The notes beneath the pieces were generated by a model, which saw nothing but the letters and a program-made list of their open reading frames with translations, had not been told where the DNA came from and ran no database searches. Made by a program: the position numbers and the translations under genes. This document shows positions 8,825-16,632 of a stretch of 38,233 nt of DNA, one piece after another. Every line of letters starts with the position of its first letter. Positions within the stretch are counted from its first letter, which is position 1. Source of the stretch: Nitrospirota bacterium (GTDB lineage: Bacteria > Nitrospirota > Thermodesulfovibrionia > Thermodesulfovibrionales > UBA6898); the NCBI GenBank assembly GCA_021811105.1, contig JAJZPM010000005.1:1-38233 (forward strand), in the 5' to 3' direction.

Positions 8825-9834
8825 GTTCCGGGACCCTCAGCAGGCGACATGCGGCATGGTTCGTCGTCCTTCTCCTTGTCGCAGTGCTGACCGCGGGATG
8901 CGCCGGACGTCCGATGCCGGTAGCGATCCAGCCGCCGTTCGAGGTGCCGAAGGACAGTCCGGAGGCCGAGAAAAAGCATGTGCAGGACGTGATCGCCGAG
9001 ATCGAAAAGAGGAACAAGGAGGTCGAAACCGACCCGCAATGGGTCGCGAAGGCGTACAGCGATTTCATGATAAAAAGCCTGCAGGATGTCGACGAGTCCG
9101 ATTACGGCCGCTACGGGCAGTACCTCGACCACGGGGCGGTTTATATCGTCGTCCATCCCGCATACTACACCTTCTTCCACGAGGGCGGAGGCCCGAACGA
9201 CCCTCTCGCGACGCCGTCCCAAAACGCAGTCGATCTCCTTCTCCGGGAGCCTGCCTATTCGTCGAAGACGAGGCTGCAGCTGGCGCAGGAAAAGACGCTC
9301 AGGGACTTTCTCGAATATATGTCGACCGACAGGAAGCTCGTTATCCTCGTCCTGCCGAGGTATTATAAAAAATACGAGGGATATAAATTCCGGCGGGGCA
9401 ACGACGAGTTCATGCGGTATATCAACGAGGTGACGAACGGGTCCGATTCCGTCCTCTATCTCTATTCCAAGAGGCCGAACCGGGGGACCCTCGCCGGGAT
9501 GGACCGCAGAAGGCTGCTGAAGTTTCTCTATTCGGTCAAGGCGAAGGAAATCCTTCTCGGCGGCGGATACATCGGCAGGTGTCTGGAGGACCTGTATAAG
9601 GACATGGAGCAATATTACAGCGACGACAAGCTGTATGTCGTCCCGGAGATCACCTCAATATCTCCGTCGGACATGAGCTCGGGCGCGGCTTCCGATGTGC
9701 TTGACGCCGACGGTATGGTCGACGTCGGGAAGCTGTCGAAGAGCATACAGTCGAATTCGCTCGGGAACCAGGAGATTACGCCGAGGATCAGGAACCTCAG
9801 GGTGGTCACGGGGTCCCCCGTGGGGACAAAATGA
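8821..9834 (+). CDS. Lipoprotein of unknown function
   Basis: This is a 337-residue protein with a clear lipobox (LTAGC, lipidation at C27). A charged region at about 40-75, rich in Glu, Lys and Val, is likely helical and possibly coiled-coil. After it, alternating hydrophobic strands and helices appear (YIVVHPAYYTFF, LVILVLPRYY, VLYLYS, KEILLGGGYIGRCLEDLY), suggesting an alpha/beta Rossmann-like domain at about 95-270. The last 60 residues look disordered. I do not recognise the family. It overlaps the TPR gene by 4 bases and precedes the 13-heme cytochrome, so it is most likely a component of the same envelope system. Confidence 0.85.
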   Translation: MSSGTLSRRHAAWFVVLLLVAVLTAGCAGRPMPVAIQPPFEVPKDSPEAEKKHVQDVIAEIEKRNKEVETDPQWVAKAYSDFMIKSLQDVDESDYGRYGQYLDHGAVYIVVHPAYYTFFHEGGGPNDPLATPSQNAVDLLLREPAYSSKTRLQLAQEKTLRDFLEYMSTDRKLVILVLPRYYKKYEGYKFRRGNDEFMRYINEVTNGSDSVLYLYSKRPNRGTLAGMDRRRLLKFLYSVKAKEILLGGGYIGRCLEDLYKDMEQYYSDDKLYVVPEITSISPSDMSSGAASDVLDADGMVDVGKLSKSIQSNSLGNQEITPRIRNLRVVTGSPVGTK

Positions 9835-9869
9835 GCATTCTGCCGCGCATGGTCGGCTTCCCGCCCTGC

Positions 9870-9933
9870 TTGACAGTAGCGAGAGGACTTTGATAGTGTA
9901 ATTTTGACAGTGTAATCAAGTTTTGCATTCAAT
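9870..9933 (+). promoter_or_regulatory. Candidate sigma-70-like promoters before the 13-heme cytochrome
   Basis: Two TTGACA hexamers are visible at 9870-9875 and 9904-9909. The second has TTCAAT at 9928-9933 after an 18-base spacer. The octamer AGTGTAAT is directly repeated (around 9895-9902 and 9909-9916) and could be a regulator site. The match is only moderate and no transcription start is known. Confidence 0.35.
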
Positions 9934-9958
9934 TTTAGGACAGACGACCTAAATTGAA
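9928..9958. promoter_or_regulatory. Inverted repeat in the 13-heme cytochrome leader
   Basis: The arms TTCAATTTTAGG (9928-9939) and CCTAAATTGAA (9948-9958) are inverted repeats with one unpaired base and an 8-base loop. The repeat ends 31 bases before the ATG at 9990. It could be an operator or an RNA hairpin in the leader. It lacks a U-run, so a simple terminator is unlikely. Confidence 0.5.
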
Positions 9959-9989
9959 GATATGGAGTTATCCCAAGGAGACCTGCAAA

Positions 9990-11066
9990 ATGAAGACGGT
10001 CGTTTCTCATCGCAATTCCAGCTCTTTTTTCACCCCATACGCGGCCACGCTTTTGTTCGCGGGCGTCCTCTCGGCCCTTCTCCTGAGAGCGCCGGCTGCT
10101 GCTGCGGACATCGACTGCCTCAAGTGCCACAAGGCGCTGACCGAGGCGAAGGTCGTCCATCCTGCGGTCCAGATGGGCTGCACGGTCTGTCATACCGGGA
10201 TCGACGCGAGCAAGGTGCCCCACAGGAAGACCAACAAGATAGCGAAGGGGCTCTCTGCGGAGCAGCCGGAGCTCTGCTTCGGCTGCCATGACAAGAAGAT
10301 GTTCCAGAAGAAGACCGTCCATCCCGCGATAAGCATGGGATGCACGGGGTGCCATAACCCCCACTCGTCGAATAACGCCAAGCTTCTCATCGCCGAGCCG
10401 CCGGGGCTATGCTTCAATTGTCACGACAAAGCCGCCTTCAGCGGAAAGAAGGACGTCCACGCGCCGGTGGCGGGGGGCATGTGTACGTCCTGCCATAGCC
10501 CCCATTCGACCGACACGCAGAAACTGCTCGTCTCGGAACTGCCCGATCTCTGTTATACGTGCCACGACAAGCAGAAATTCACCGGCAAGTACATCCATGC
10601 GCCGGTCGGCATCGGGATGTGCACGAGTTGCCATGCGCCCCATCAGTCCGACAAGGAAAAGCTCCTCGTGAGCGCTCCTCCCGATCTGTGTTATACCTGC
10701 CACGACAAGGCGGCCTTCACCAGGAAAAATGTTCACCCGCCTGTTGCGGCGGGCATGTGTATGGACTGCCATATGCCGCATGCCGCGCCGGAAACGGCAC
10801 TGCTCAAGAAAGAGCCGGTCCAGGTCTGTCTGGGGTGCCATGCCGACGTGAGGAAGAGTCCGCATGCGATTGCAGGCTTCTCCGCTGTCGGCCACCCTAT
10901 CGGCCTTCCCGTCAGGCACAAGAAGCCCCCGGACGACCCTGCGCGTCCGGGCAAGAAGTTCTACTGCGGAAGTTGTCACAACCCGCACAGTTCCGACAGC
11001 ATCTATCTCTTCAGGTACCCCGCAAAGTCCACGATGGGATTGTGCTCGCACTGTCATAAGATGTAG
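9990..11066 (+). CDS. Periplasmic-type 13-heme c cytochrome, paired-CXXCH family
   Basis: This is a 358-residue protein. The ATG at 9990 is chosen because AAGGAG (9975-9980) precedes it. A Sec signal peptide ends near residue 39. I count 13 CXXCH motifs (first at C43) and no noncanonical one. Most form a repeating unit of about 40 residues: VH-P-x(3)-G-C-x2-CH-x-PH-S, then LL, then P-x-LCxxCHDK. This is the doubled-CXXCH pattern of the paired-CXXCH (DmsE/NrfB-like) group. Such proteins carry electrons across the periplasm. Next to NHL lipoproteins and upstream of filament-type cytochromes, it is a good candidate for the periplasmic feeder. It has no transmembrane anchor or lipobox. Confidence 0.93.
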   Translation: MKTVVSHRNSSSFFTPYAATLLFAGVLSALLLRAPAAAADIDCLKCHKALTEAKVVHPAVQMGCTVCHTGIDASKVPHRKTNKIAKGLSAEQPELCFGCHDKKMFQKKTVHPAISMGCTGCHNPHSSNNAKLLIAEPPGLCFNCHDKAAFSGKKDVHAPVAGGMCTSCHSPHSTDTQKLLVSELPDLCYTCHDKQKFTGKYIHAPVGIGMCTSCHAPHQSDKEKLLVSAPPDLCYTCHDKAAFTRKNVHPPVAAGMCMDCHMPHAAPETALLKKEPVQVCLGCHADVRKSPHAIAGFSAVGHPIGLPVRHKKPPDDPARPGKKFYCGSCHNPHSSDSIYLFRYPAKSTMGLCSHCHKM

Positions 11067-11143
11067 AGGGCGGAGAGCGGGTTTACAGACGAAGAAAAAG
11101 CAATGAAAACGATCATGATTTTATACTGTGCGGAGGTTATGAA

Positions 11144-12202
11144 ATGATACCGTATAAAAGGTTTACCGTTGTCCTCGGCGCGGTCCTGCTGGCGATGAGC
11201 GCAGCGGCCTGCGGCGGCCCCCAGGTCAAGCCCCAAACCGAGCTTGTCTGGCCCCTTCCGCCGGACCAGCCGAGGGTCAGGTTCGTCCAGACAACAAGCA
11301 AGCCCGGGGACCTCGGTCTCGGGCAGGGCTCGCTCTCCGAGGCGATCTTCGGGGAAGAGACCGAGTTCAACTTCAGAAAACCATTCGGCGTCGTCTCGGA
11401 CGGGGAAGGCCGCATCTTTGTTTCCGACATAGGCAGGGTGGTCGTATTCGACCAGGTCCGGAAGAAACTCTACGAATTCGGCACCATCGGGCAGGGCCAG
11501 CTGAGGGTGCCGATGGGACTTGCCGTTTCCTCCGACGGGACCCTGTTCGTGGCCGATATCACGCTCGACAAGGTCCTTGCATTCGACAGAAAGGGCAACG
11601 TGCTGATGACGTACGGCCATCCGGGGGACCTGACGAACCCCGTCGGGGTCGCCGTGGACGATGCGAGGAAAAGGCTCTACGTGGTGGATTCGAAGAAGCA
11701 CTGCGTGAAGGCCTATTCCAGGTCCGGGGAGTCCCTCTTCACGATCGGGCAGAGAGGAAAGGAAGAAGGCGCGTTTAATTTCCCCTCGGCGATCGCCCTC
11801 GACAGAGAGGGGGATATCTACGTCGCCGATATGGGCAATTTCAGGGTCCAGATCTTCGACAGCAACGGGAAGTTTATCAGGGCCTTCGGCCAGGTCGGCA
11901 GCGGGGGCGGGACATTCAACAGACCGAAGGGCATTGCGGTCGACTCGGAGGGGCATATCTACGTGAGCGACTCGTCCTTTAACAATATTCAGATCTTCGA
12001 CAAGAAAGGCCAGCTCCTCCTGTTCTTCGGCGGGACCGGCTCCGACCCCGGCTTTTTCACCCTGATAGAAGGCATTGCGATAGACAAGAACGACAGGATA
12101 TACGCCGTAGACCAGCTCGGCTATAGGCTCAATGTCTATCAATATCTGAGCGAACAGTACAGGAAGACGCATCCGGAAGCGGCTTCCGCCGAAGCGAAAT
12201 AA
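11144..12202 (+). CDS. NHL-repeat beta-propeller lipoprotein 2
   Basis: This 352-residue protein starts at ATG 11144, with GGAGG at 11132-11136. The signal peptide ends in SAAAC (C23), an atypical lipobox because position -3 is Ala rather than Leu. The VWPLPPDQPRVRF motif follows, matching NHL lipoprotein 1. At least five NHL units follow (for example EGAFNFPSAIALDREGDIYVAD), which fits a six-bladed propeller. It lies 77 bases after the 13-heme cytochrome and probably belongs to the same transcription unit. Similar propellers accompany extracellular cytochrome genes; a role in capture or maturation of the cytochrome is an inference. Confidence 0.9.
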   Translation: MIPYKRFTVVLGAVLLAMSAAACGGPQVKPQTELVWPLPPDQPRVRFVQTTSKPGDLGLGQGSLSEAIFGEETEFNFRKPFGVVSDGEGRIFVSDIGRVVVFDQVRKKLYEFGTIGQGQLRVPMGLAVSSDGTLFVADITLDKVLAFDRKGNVLMTYGHPGDLTNPVGVAVDDARKRLYVVDSKKHCVKAYSRSGESLFTIGQRGKEEGAFNFPSAIALDREGDIYVADMGNFRVQIFDSNGKFIRAFGQVGSGGGTFNRPKGIAVDSEGHIYVSDSSFNNIQIFDKKGQLLLFFGGTGSDPGFFTLIEGIAIDKNDRIYAVDQLGYRLNVYQYLSEQYRKTHPEAASAEAK

Positions 12203-12212
12203 CCGGCTGCCC

Positions 12213-12238
12213 GGGGGCCCATTCTCAATGGGCCCGGG
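12213..12238. terminator. Hairpin between convergent genes
   Basis: GGGCCCATT (12215-12223) pairs with AATGGGCCC (12227-12235) around a 3-base loop, with further C-G pairs outside. It lies where the NHL gene and the minus-strand membrane gene meet and overlaps the latter's stop codon. It has no U-run, so it may act as a weak bidirectional terminator or as an RNA 3'-end stabiliser. Confidence 0.5.
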
Positions 12239-13970
12239 TGCGCTGACTTGCCAGGTAATCATGCAGGGCCTTCAGGTCGCTCAGGGCCGTGGCGTTGCCG
12301 GGCGCGAGTTGGAGCGACCTGCCATATGCCTGTTCGGCTTCCTCATACCTTCCGAGGTACCAGAGCGATTCTCCTATCGCGATATAAATCCTGAAATCAG
12401 GCGCGGCGGCCGACCGGTAGAGAAGGGTCCTCAGTAATTTTTCCTTGAAGAGCTGTTTGTTGCAGCCGTACCGGGCGATGATATCATGGTTTACGGAGGA
12501 GTCTTTTACGAAAATGAAGGCGGCGGTGTCGATATACACGGGACACCATTTCTCTTCCCTCATAAGCTTCAGCATGAGCGGCTGGAGTTGTCCCGTGATC
12601 GGCTCATAGTCCGGCATGATCACGAAGTCGACCTGGAAGGCGTCGAGCGAGGCCTTCCAGGCCGGCAAGCCCGCCACGAGGTCTGTCTCGCCCCGCGCGA
12701 TGATGAGGTACTGGGTGAAGATGGATTCGTAGATCCCCCTGCCGTCGATGAAGACCTGATAGTCCGGGTAGAGCCTCCAGATCAGATACCCTCCCCAGCC
12801 GTACGAGTTGAACATGTTGCCAGAGATGCCGGCGCTTCGGATGAAGTCCGTCGCGCTCACTGGATAGTAGTCGTCCACCTCCCGCCGCATGCTTCCCTCC
12901 GCGACCGCCTCTTTGGAGTAGTGCCAGAGTGATATCAAGAGAAGGACGACCGCGGTCAGCCTGGCGAGGCCGGAAGGAAGCCGGCGCGGAGCCGAAAGCT
13001 TCAGAAGACCTTCGAGCCCGACAGCGGCGAGCGGGGCGAGACCGACGCTCAGAAAGGCGATGTTTCTGATGTACAGGAATGAGATGGACCCGACGAAGAG
13101 GACGACGGCGGTCCGCCAGAGAGGACGCCCCTTGCTGAAAAAGAGAGATGCGATCGTCAGCGCCAGGAGTATCCAGTAAAAGACGACCTGGACGTCGCCG
13201 TTTTCCGTAAAGGCGGCGTAGCTGCTGAAATACTCCGTGATAAACCGGGAGAAGACCTGGTTTTGCATCGCAAAGGCGACGGTAAAGAGGTGGTAGGTGT
13301 TGGGATTCAGCAGGGACGCGGCGATGCCGGCGCCTGCCCAAAGAAGGACCGGCAAGGCTTTTTTCAGGTCGCCCCGCTGCCCGATCGAAAAGAAGACCGC
13401 AAAGAGGCCGAGCACGGCGTCGCCGACGATGACCCCGCCGTGCATGTTCGCCCAGAGGACCATGAGCGGGACGATGAGCCATGACCGCCGTTTCCCCGGT
13501 CCCCCGGACTCTATCATCCCCAGGAGGACCGAAAAGAAGAGGAACGAAAAGGTCTGGGGCCTCTCGGGCTTGAAGTAGCTGAAGAAGGAAAGGAGGCTCA
13601 GGCACAGGACAAGGAGCATGACGGTCCTGTCGGCGACGAATTTTTTCATGCGTCCGAGCACCGACCAGTACATCAAGGCAACGACGATCGCCCGGAGCAG
13701 GATTATCCCACCGGCCCCGGCTGCAGAGAATGCCGCATAGTAGAGGATCTGGGCAAGCCAGTAACCTGATATAATGACGCGCTCTCGCGGCTCCGCAATG
13801 TTGGGATTGGTGTAGGCGAAAGGGTCGCGGTCGGGAAACCCGTGATGCAGGATATATTCGCCGGTCCTGAGGTGCCACCAGAAATCAGGGTCGCCTATCG
13901 GTTTCAGCGCCGAGAGGAGGGCGAAGGCGAGCATGCCGATGAGCAGGACGGTCTTCAGGGATCTTTCCAT
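12225..13970 (-). CDS. Polytopic membrane protein with C-terminal TPR (GT-C-like)
   Basis: This is a 581-residue protein from the ATG at 13968-13970, which has AAGG close upstream. A longer reading to 14144 adds 58 residues without signal-peptide character and would cross the divergent regulatory region. About ten membrane segments (residues 5-390) are followed by a soluble region and a TPR near the C-terminus (YIAIGESLWYLGRYEEAEQAY). The first loop contains GDPDFWWHLRTGEY with further Asp (FPDRDPFAY), like the acidic loop of GT-C transferases. It is almost exactly as long as the other minus-strand membrane-TPR protein (580 residues) and has the same architecture. Lipid-linked-sugar glycosyltransferase activity is likely but unproven. 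Confidence 0.8.
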   Translation of the reverse strand: MERSLKTVLLIGMLAFALLSALKPIGDPDFWWHLRTGEYILHHGFPDRDPFAYTNPNIAEPRERVIISGYWLAQILYYAAFSAAGAGGIILLRAIVVALMYWSVLGRMKKFVADRTVMLLVLCLSLLSFFSYFKPERPQTFSFLFFSVLLGMIESGGPGKRRSWLIVPLMVLWANMHGGVIVGDAVLGLFAVFFSIGQRGDLKKALPVLLWAGAGIAASLLNPNTYHLFTVAFAMQNQVFSRFITEYFSSYAAFTENGDVQVVFYWILLALTIASLFFSKGRPLWRTAVVLFVGSISFLYIRNIAFLSVGLAPLAAVGLEGLLKLSAPRRLPSGLARLTAVVLLLISLWHYSKEAVAEGSMRREVDDYYPVSATDFIRSAGISGNMFNSYGWGGYLIWRLYPDYQVFIDGRGIYESIFTQYLIIARGETDLVAGLPAWKASLDAFQVDFVIMPDYEPITGQLQPLMLKLMREEKWCPVYIDTAAFIFVKDSSVNHDIIARYGCNKQLFKEKLLRTLLYRSAAAPDFRIYIAIGESLWYLGRYEEAEQAYGRSLQLAPGNATALSDLKALHDYLASQRTRAH

Positions 13971-14203
13971 GGCCTTTATTATAGTACAATCTTTTCGCCC
14001 GAAAAAGGCTGGAAAGAGCACAAGGACGACCATGCATCGCTGCTCCCGCACTGCGCATAATAACGGTTGTTGTGTGAAAATGCGCATCGCCTCCGGAGGC
14101 ACTCTGCCGGCCCAGTCCGGGTTACAGAGGGAATCTGTTTCCAATATATTGATTTCACGGTTTTATTTGGCTTATCTGAATTTCCTGAAGCAGTCTGAAG
14201 ATA

Positions 14204-14219
14204 TGGCATATCTATTGCA
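14204..14219 (+). promoter_or_regulatory. Sigma-54-type (-24/-12) promoter
   Basis: TGGCATATCTATTGCA has the GG and GC elements separated by exactly 10 bases, as required for the RpoN holoenzyme, and matches TGGC-N8-TTGC-like consensus positions. It lies 75 bases before the ATG of the OmcE-like cytochrome. The site at 23680-23695 is nearly identical. ACAGA-N5-TCTGT at 14125-14139 is a possible upstream activator dyad. Confidence 0.8.
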
Positions 14220-14294
14220 ACTTTATGACAGAAGATTCATAAAAGCTGACAGTTTGTTAGCACAAATTTCTTACGGAAGGAGGTGAAAAGAAGA

Positions 14295-14981
14295 ATGAAG
14301 AAAGTCTTAATACTGGTAGTAGCACTTACCCTCGTGACGGCCGGCGTTGCGTTTGCGGGCATCGCAAACACCAAGCACAACCTGTCGACGACCAACCATC
14401 CGGCAACGAACACATATTTCTCGACCACTGAAGACGAGATCTGCGTGTTCTGCCATACGCCTCACGCGGCAACGGCGGTTCCTCTCTGGAACAGAAATAC
14501 GCCGGCGGGGCCTTTCACCGGCTACTCGTCGAACACGTTCAACGGCGGTACGATCGCTCTTGGAGCCGGCTCGCTTAACTGCATGAGCTGCCATGACGGC
14601 GTATCCGGTCTGAACGTTGTCATCAACGGAGTAGGCCCGGGCGCAGGCAGGGCGATCACGATGAATGCCAACGGCAACATCATCGGGGCGGGTCCGACCA
14701 ACCTCGGCACCGACCTTTCGAACGACCATCCGGTCGGCTTCGTGTATGCGACGTCTAAAGCTGCGGATACTGGCATCGCAGCCGACACGACGGCCCTTAA
14801 CGCGAACTGGATTAACGCCAGCGGCGCGACCACCATCGCGGGTCTCATGAGAAATACGCAGATGGAGTGCGCATCGTGCCACGAGCCTCACGTGGAGAAC
14901 ACCTATGATGCAACCAAGGTGTCCTTCCTGAGGAACGCAAACGCGGGCTCGAACATGTGCCTTACGTGCCACCTGAAGTAA
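14295..14981 (+). CDS. OmcE-like tetraheme extracellular cytochrome A
   Basis: This 228-residue protein starts at ATG 14295 behind a strong GGAGGT (14279-14284); a GTG at 14283 overlaps that site and is less likely. The Sec signal peptide is cut after AFA (residue 21). Four CXXCH motifs lie at C50, C96, C192 and C222. Four further His (H28 in KHNLS, H57 in CHTPH, H145 in NDHP, H199 in CHEPH) are conserved in all three paralogs and can be the distal ligands. Length, four hemes and the KHNLS/CVFCHTPH/PLWNR/CxSCHDG/DHPV order match OmcE, whose subunits polymerise into conductive extracellular filaments. It is monocistronic between a sigma-54-type promoter and a strong terminator. Confidence 0.92.
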   Translation: MKKVLILVVALTLVTAGVAFAGIANTKHNLSTTNHPATNTYFSTTEDEICVFCHTPHAATAVPLWNRNTPAGPFTGYSSNTFNGGTIALGAGSLNCMSCHDGVSGLNVVINGVGPGAGRAITMNANGNIIGAGPTNLGTDLSNDHPVGFVYATSKAADTGIAADTTALNANWINASGATTIAGLMRNTQMECASCHEPHVENTYDATKVSFLRNANAGSNMCLTCHLK

Positions 14982-15012
14982 TTTCCCTCCAAAAGGGAGA
15001 TTTTTTACACGC

Positions 15013-15041
15013 AAGGGGCGAGAGCAATCTCGCCCCTTTTT
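15013..15041 (+). terminator. Rho-independent terminator of cytochrome A
   Basis: AAGGGGCGAGA (15013-15023) pairs perfectly with TCTCGCCCCTT (15028-15038) around a GCAA loop and is followed by a T-run. A second, weaker hairpin (CTCC/GGAG followed by TTTTTT, about 14987-15006) lies just before it. Together they isolate the cytochrome A transcript from the convergent gene. Confidence 0.93.
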
Positions 15042-15066
15042 CTTGTGCGCCCGGCACGGAGCGGAA

Positions 15067-15963
15067 CTACTCTGATGCGCCCTTGACGCAGCGGAACCCC
15101 ACGCCGCTTTGGAGACTCCCGGGACTGCTGCTGTTCCGGTATGCGACCCTCAGAAAGGGCGCGGTATTGGCCCAGGATCCGCCCCTGATGACCTTTTGGA
15201 GGCCCGTTTCGGGCCCCCTGGGGTCTTTCGAGGGGGAGGACCTGCGGTAGTAGTCGCGGTCATACCAGTCGGAACACCACTCAGAGACATTCCCGGCCAT
15301 GTCGTATAGCCCATACCCGTTGGGGTAATAATTCCCGACCTTTCCTACAGGCGCCGGGTATGCATTGTTCTGCCATGACCGTTTGAAGATGACGCCACCC
15401 GTGGGGATTTCGTTCCCCCACGGATAGTCCTTTTTCGCTGGCCCGCCCCGGGCGGCCTTTTCCCATTCCGCCTCCGTCGGCAGCCTCTTGCCGGCCCAGC
15501 GACAGTAAGCATCGGCTGCGTACCAGCTCACGCTTAGAACCGGGTACCGCTCAAACCCCGGCACAGGTCTGTACGAGCCGCCGTCCCGCTCGATCTCCGT
15601 CGGCCACCAGTCGGCCTTTTCCTGCTTTTCGAGGTCGTTCCTTATAACGACCCATTTCTCCCTCTTTTCCTCGAAACCGGCCGAGTGTTTTTCCGCATCC
15701 AGGAATTCGGCGAACTCCTTGTTCGTAACTTCGTATTTGTCGATAAGGAAGGCGTCGAGGTATACCTCATGACGGGGGGTCTCTCCTTTCGGATAGGCTT
15801 CGAGCGGTTTGTTCTCGATCCGGGGACTTCCCATAAGAAAACTTCCGGCCGGGATGAGCACCATGCCTGCAGGTCTGTTCCGGCCGGCCCCGGCCGCCGC
15901 AGGCACATTCGCGAATGAAGCGACGGCAAACAGGAGTAGGGATAAAAGATAATTAAAGCGCAT
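15067..15963 (-). CDS. Secreted SUMF1-fold (formylglycine-enzyme-like) protein
   Basis: This is a 298-residue protein from the ATG at 15961-15963, with a signal peptide ending near AAAGA (residue 26). The SUMF1/FGE-sulfatase domain fills the rest: MVLIPAGSFLMGS, EVTNKEFAEFL, RLPTEAEWEKAARGG, GNVSEWCSDWY, RGGSW and the final GVGFRC. In true formylglycine-generating enzymes two Cys lie between RGGSW and GFRC and bind copper. Here that segment (ANTAPFLRVAYRNSSSPGS) has no Cys, so sulfatase activation is unlikely. Such secreted SUMF1-domain proteins are often binding or scaffold proteins. It is convergent with cytochrome A. Its role is unknown. Confidence 0.88.
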   Translation of the reverse strand: MRFNYLLSLLLFAVASFANVPAAAGAGRNRPAGMVLIPAGSFLMGSPRIENKPLEAYPKGETPRHEVYLDAFLIDKYEVTNKEFAEFLDAEKHSAGFEEKREKWVVIRNDLEKQEKADWWPTEIERDGGSYRPVPGFERYPVLSVSWYAADAYCRWAGKRLPTEAEWEKAARGGPAKKDYPWGNEIPTGGVIFKRSWQNNAYPAPVGKVGNYYPNGYGLYDMAGNVSEWCSDWYDRDYYRRSSPSKDPRGPETGLQKVIRGGSWANTAPFLRVAYRNSSSPGSLQSGVGFRCVKGASE

Positions 15964-16049
15964 GAAAGTTATTCTAAAAAAAATCTGCCGCAGTCTGCAA
16001 GGGGTTCGAATTTCTGGTAGTGGGTCAATATGCAATCATCTCAAATGCC

Positions 16050-16143
16050 GTCATACTCCGGCTTGACCGGAGTATCCAGAGAAGACTACTGGATTCCCCG
16101 ATCAAGTCGGGGAATGACAATCCTTAAGGACTGCGGGAATGAC
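16050..16143. repeat. GTCAT...ATGAC inverted-repeat element with two hairpins
   Basis: The element starts GTCATACTCCGG. It contains two internal palindromes, ACTCCGG-CTTGA-CCGGAGT and ATTCCCCGA-TCAAG-TCGGGGAAT. One ATGAC end is at 16118 and a second GCGGGAATGAC end is at 16143. It resembles the element at 731-825. Two nested copies are possible. Confidence 0.6.
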
Positions 16144-16412
16144 GAGCAGGAAAAGAAAGTCTACACGCAGATTCTCTCCAAGAGGCGTTGCATCGAGAAA
16201 CGCGGCACCCCTTACGCGGGCACGATAATTGAAAGAATAAGCATAGAATTTTATTCCGAATCCTGCCGCGTGTCAAGAAGACATTTAGAAGTCCGCTTCC
16301 TGAGGTGGGGCCATATGAGCCTTTTCCTGACGCTTTTAACTTCATTCTTCCGGGTATAGCTCACATTCCTGCAACAGACAAAAAAATCTTCTGAAACAAG
16401 AAACTCGACGCA

Positions 16413-16428
16413 TGGCACGGTAATTGAA
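16413..16428 (+). promoter_or_regulatory. Sigma-54-like promoter before the beta-barrel gene group
   Basis: TGGCACGGTAATTGAA has a perfect -24 block (TGGCACG) and the right spacing, but the -12 element reads TTGAA instead of TTGCA. It lies 220 bases before the first DUF1670-like gene and 47 bases before the possible mini-protein. The mismatch lowers confidence. Confidence 0.5.
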
Positions 16429-16474
16429 TCATTCCTGTTTGGACAAGGTTTTTTTGGGACGCGGCAGGGCTCAA

Positions 16475-16612
16475 ATGAGCTTGATTAAAGACAAATTACG
16501 GGATCGCCCTGAAAGGCCTGGGACATCGCGTGTGCGGCAAATAGCGCATTATTGCGTTAAATGGCTCTATTGGGGCGGTGTTATATGCGGTTTCATAGTG
16601 CCCGTTAGTTGA
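16475..16612 (+). CDS. Possible 45-residue membrane mini-protein
   Basis: The short reading frame starts at ATG 16475, with a basic, charged N-terminal half (KDKLRDRPERPG) and a hydrophobic C-terminal half (WLYWGGVICGFIVPVS) that could span a membrane. It lies just after the sigma-54-like site, and its TGA overlaps a possible TTG start of the next gene (TTGA at 16609-16612). That is the same coupling style seen elsewhere in the locus. No good ribosome binding site is visible, and the family is not recognised. It may be chance. Confidence 0.3.
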   Translation: MSLIKDKLRDRPERPGTSRVRQIAHYCVKWLYWGGVICGFIVPVS

Positions 16613-16632
16613 CAACGGAGGACATTCGAAAG

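Larger units (their letters stand above)
15964..16474. other. Non-coding region with repeat and regulatory site
   Basis: About 510 bases lie between the SUMF1 gene and the beta-barrel gene group. They contain the inverted-repeat element at 16050-16143, then an AT-richer stretch, and a sigma-54-like site at 16413-16428. ORFs across this region are repeat translations or lack a ribosome binding site. Confidence 0.6.

Noticed and set aside
13971-14144. N-terminal extension of the minus-strand membrane-TPR protein
   Set aside because: The extension lacks a signal or membrane character, and a better-placed ATG with AAGG upstream exists at 13970.
16030-16359. 109-residue plus-strand frame
   Set aside because: It crosses the hairpin repeat at 16050-16143 and has no ribosome binding site.
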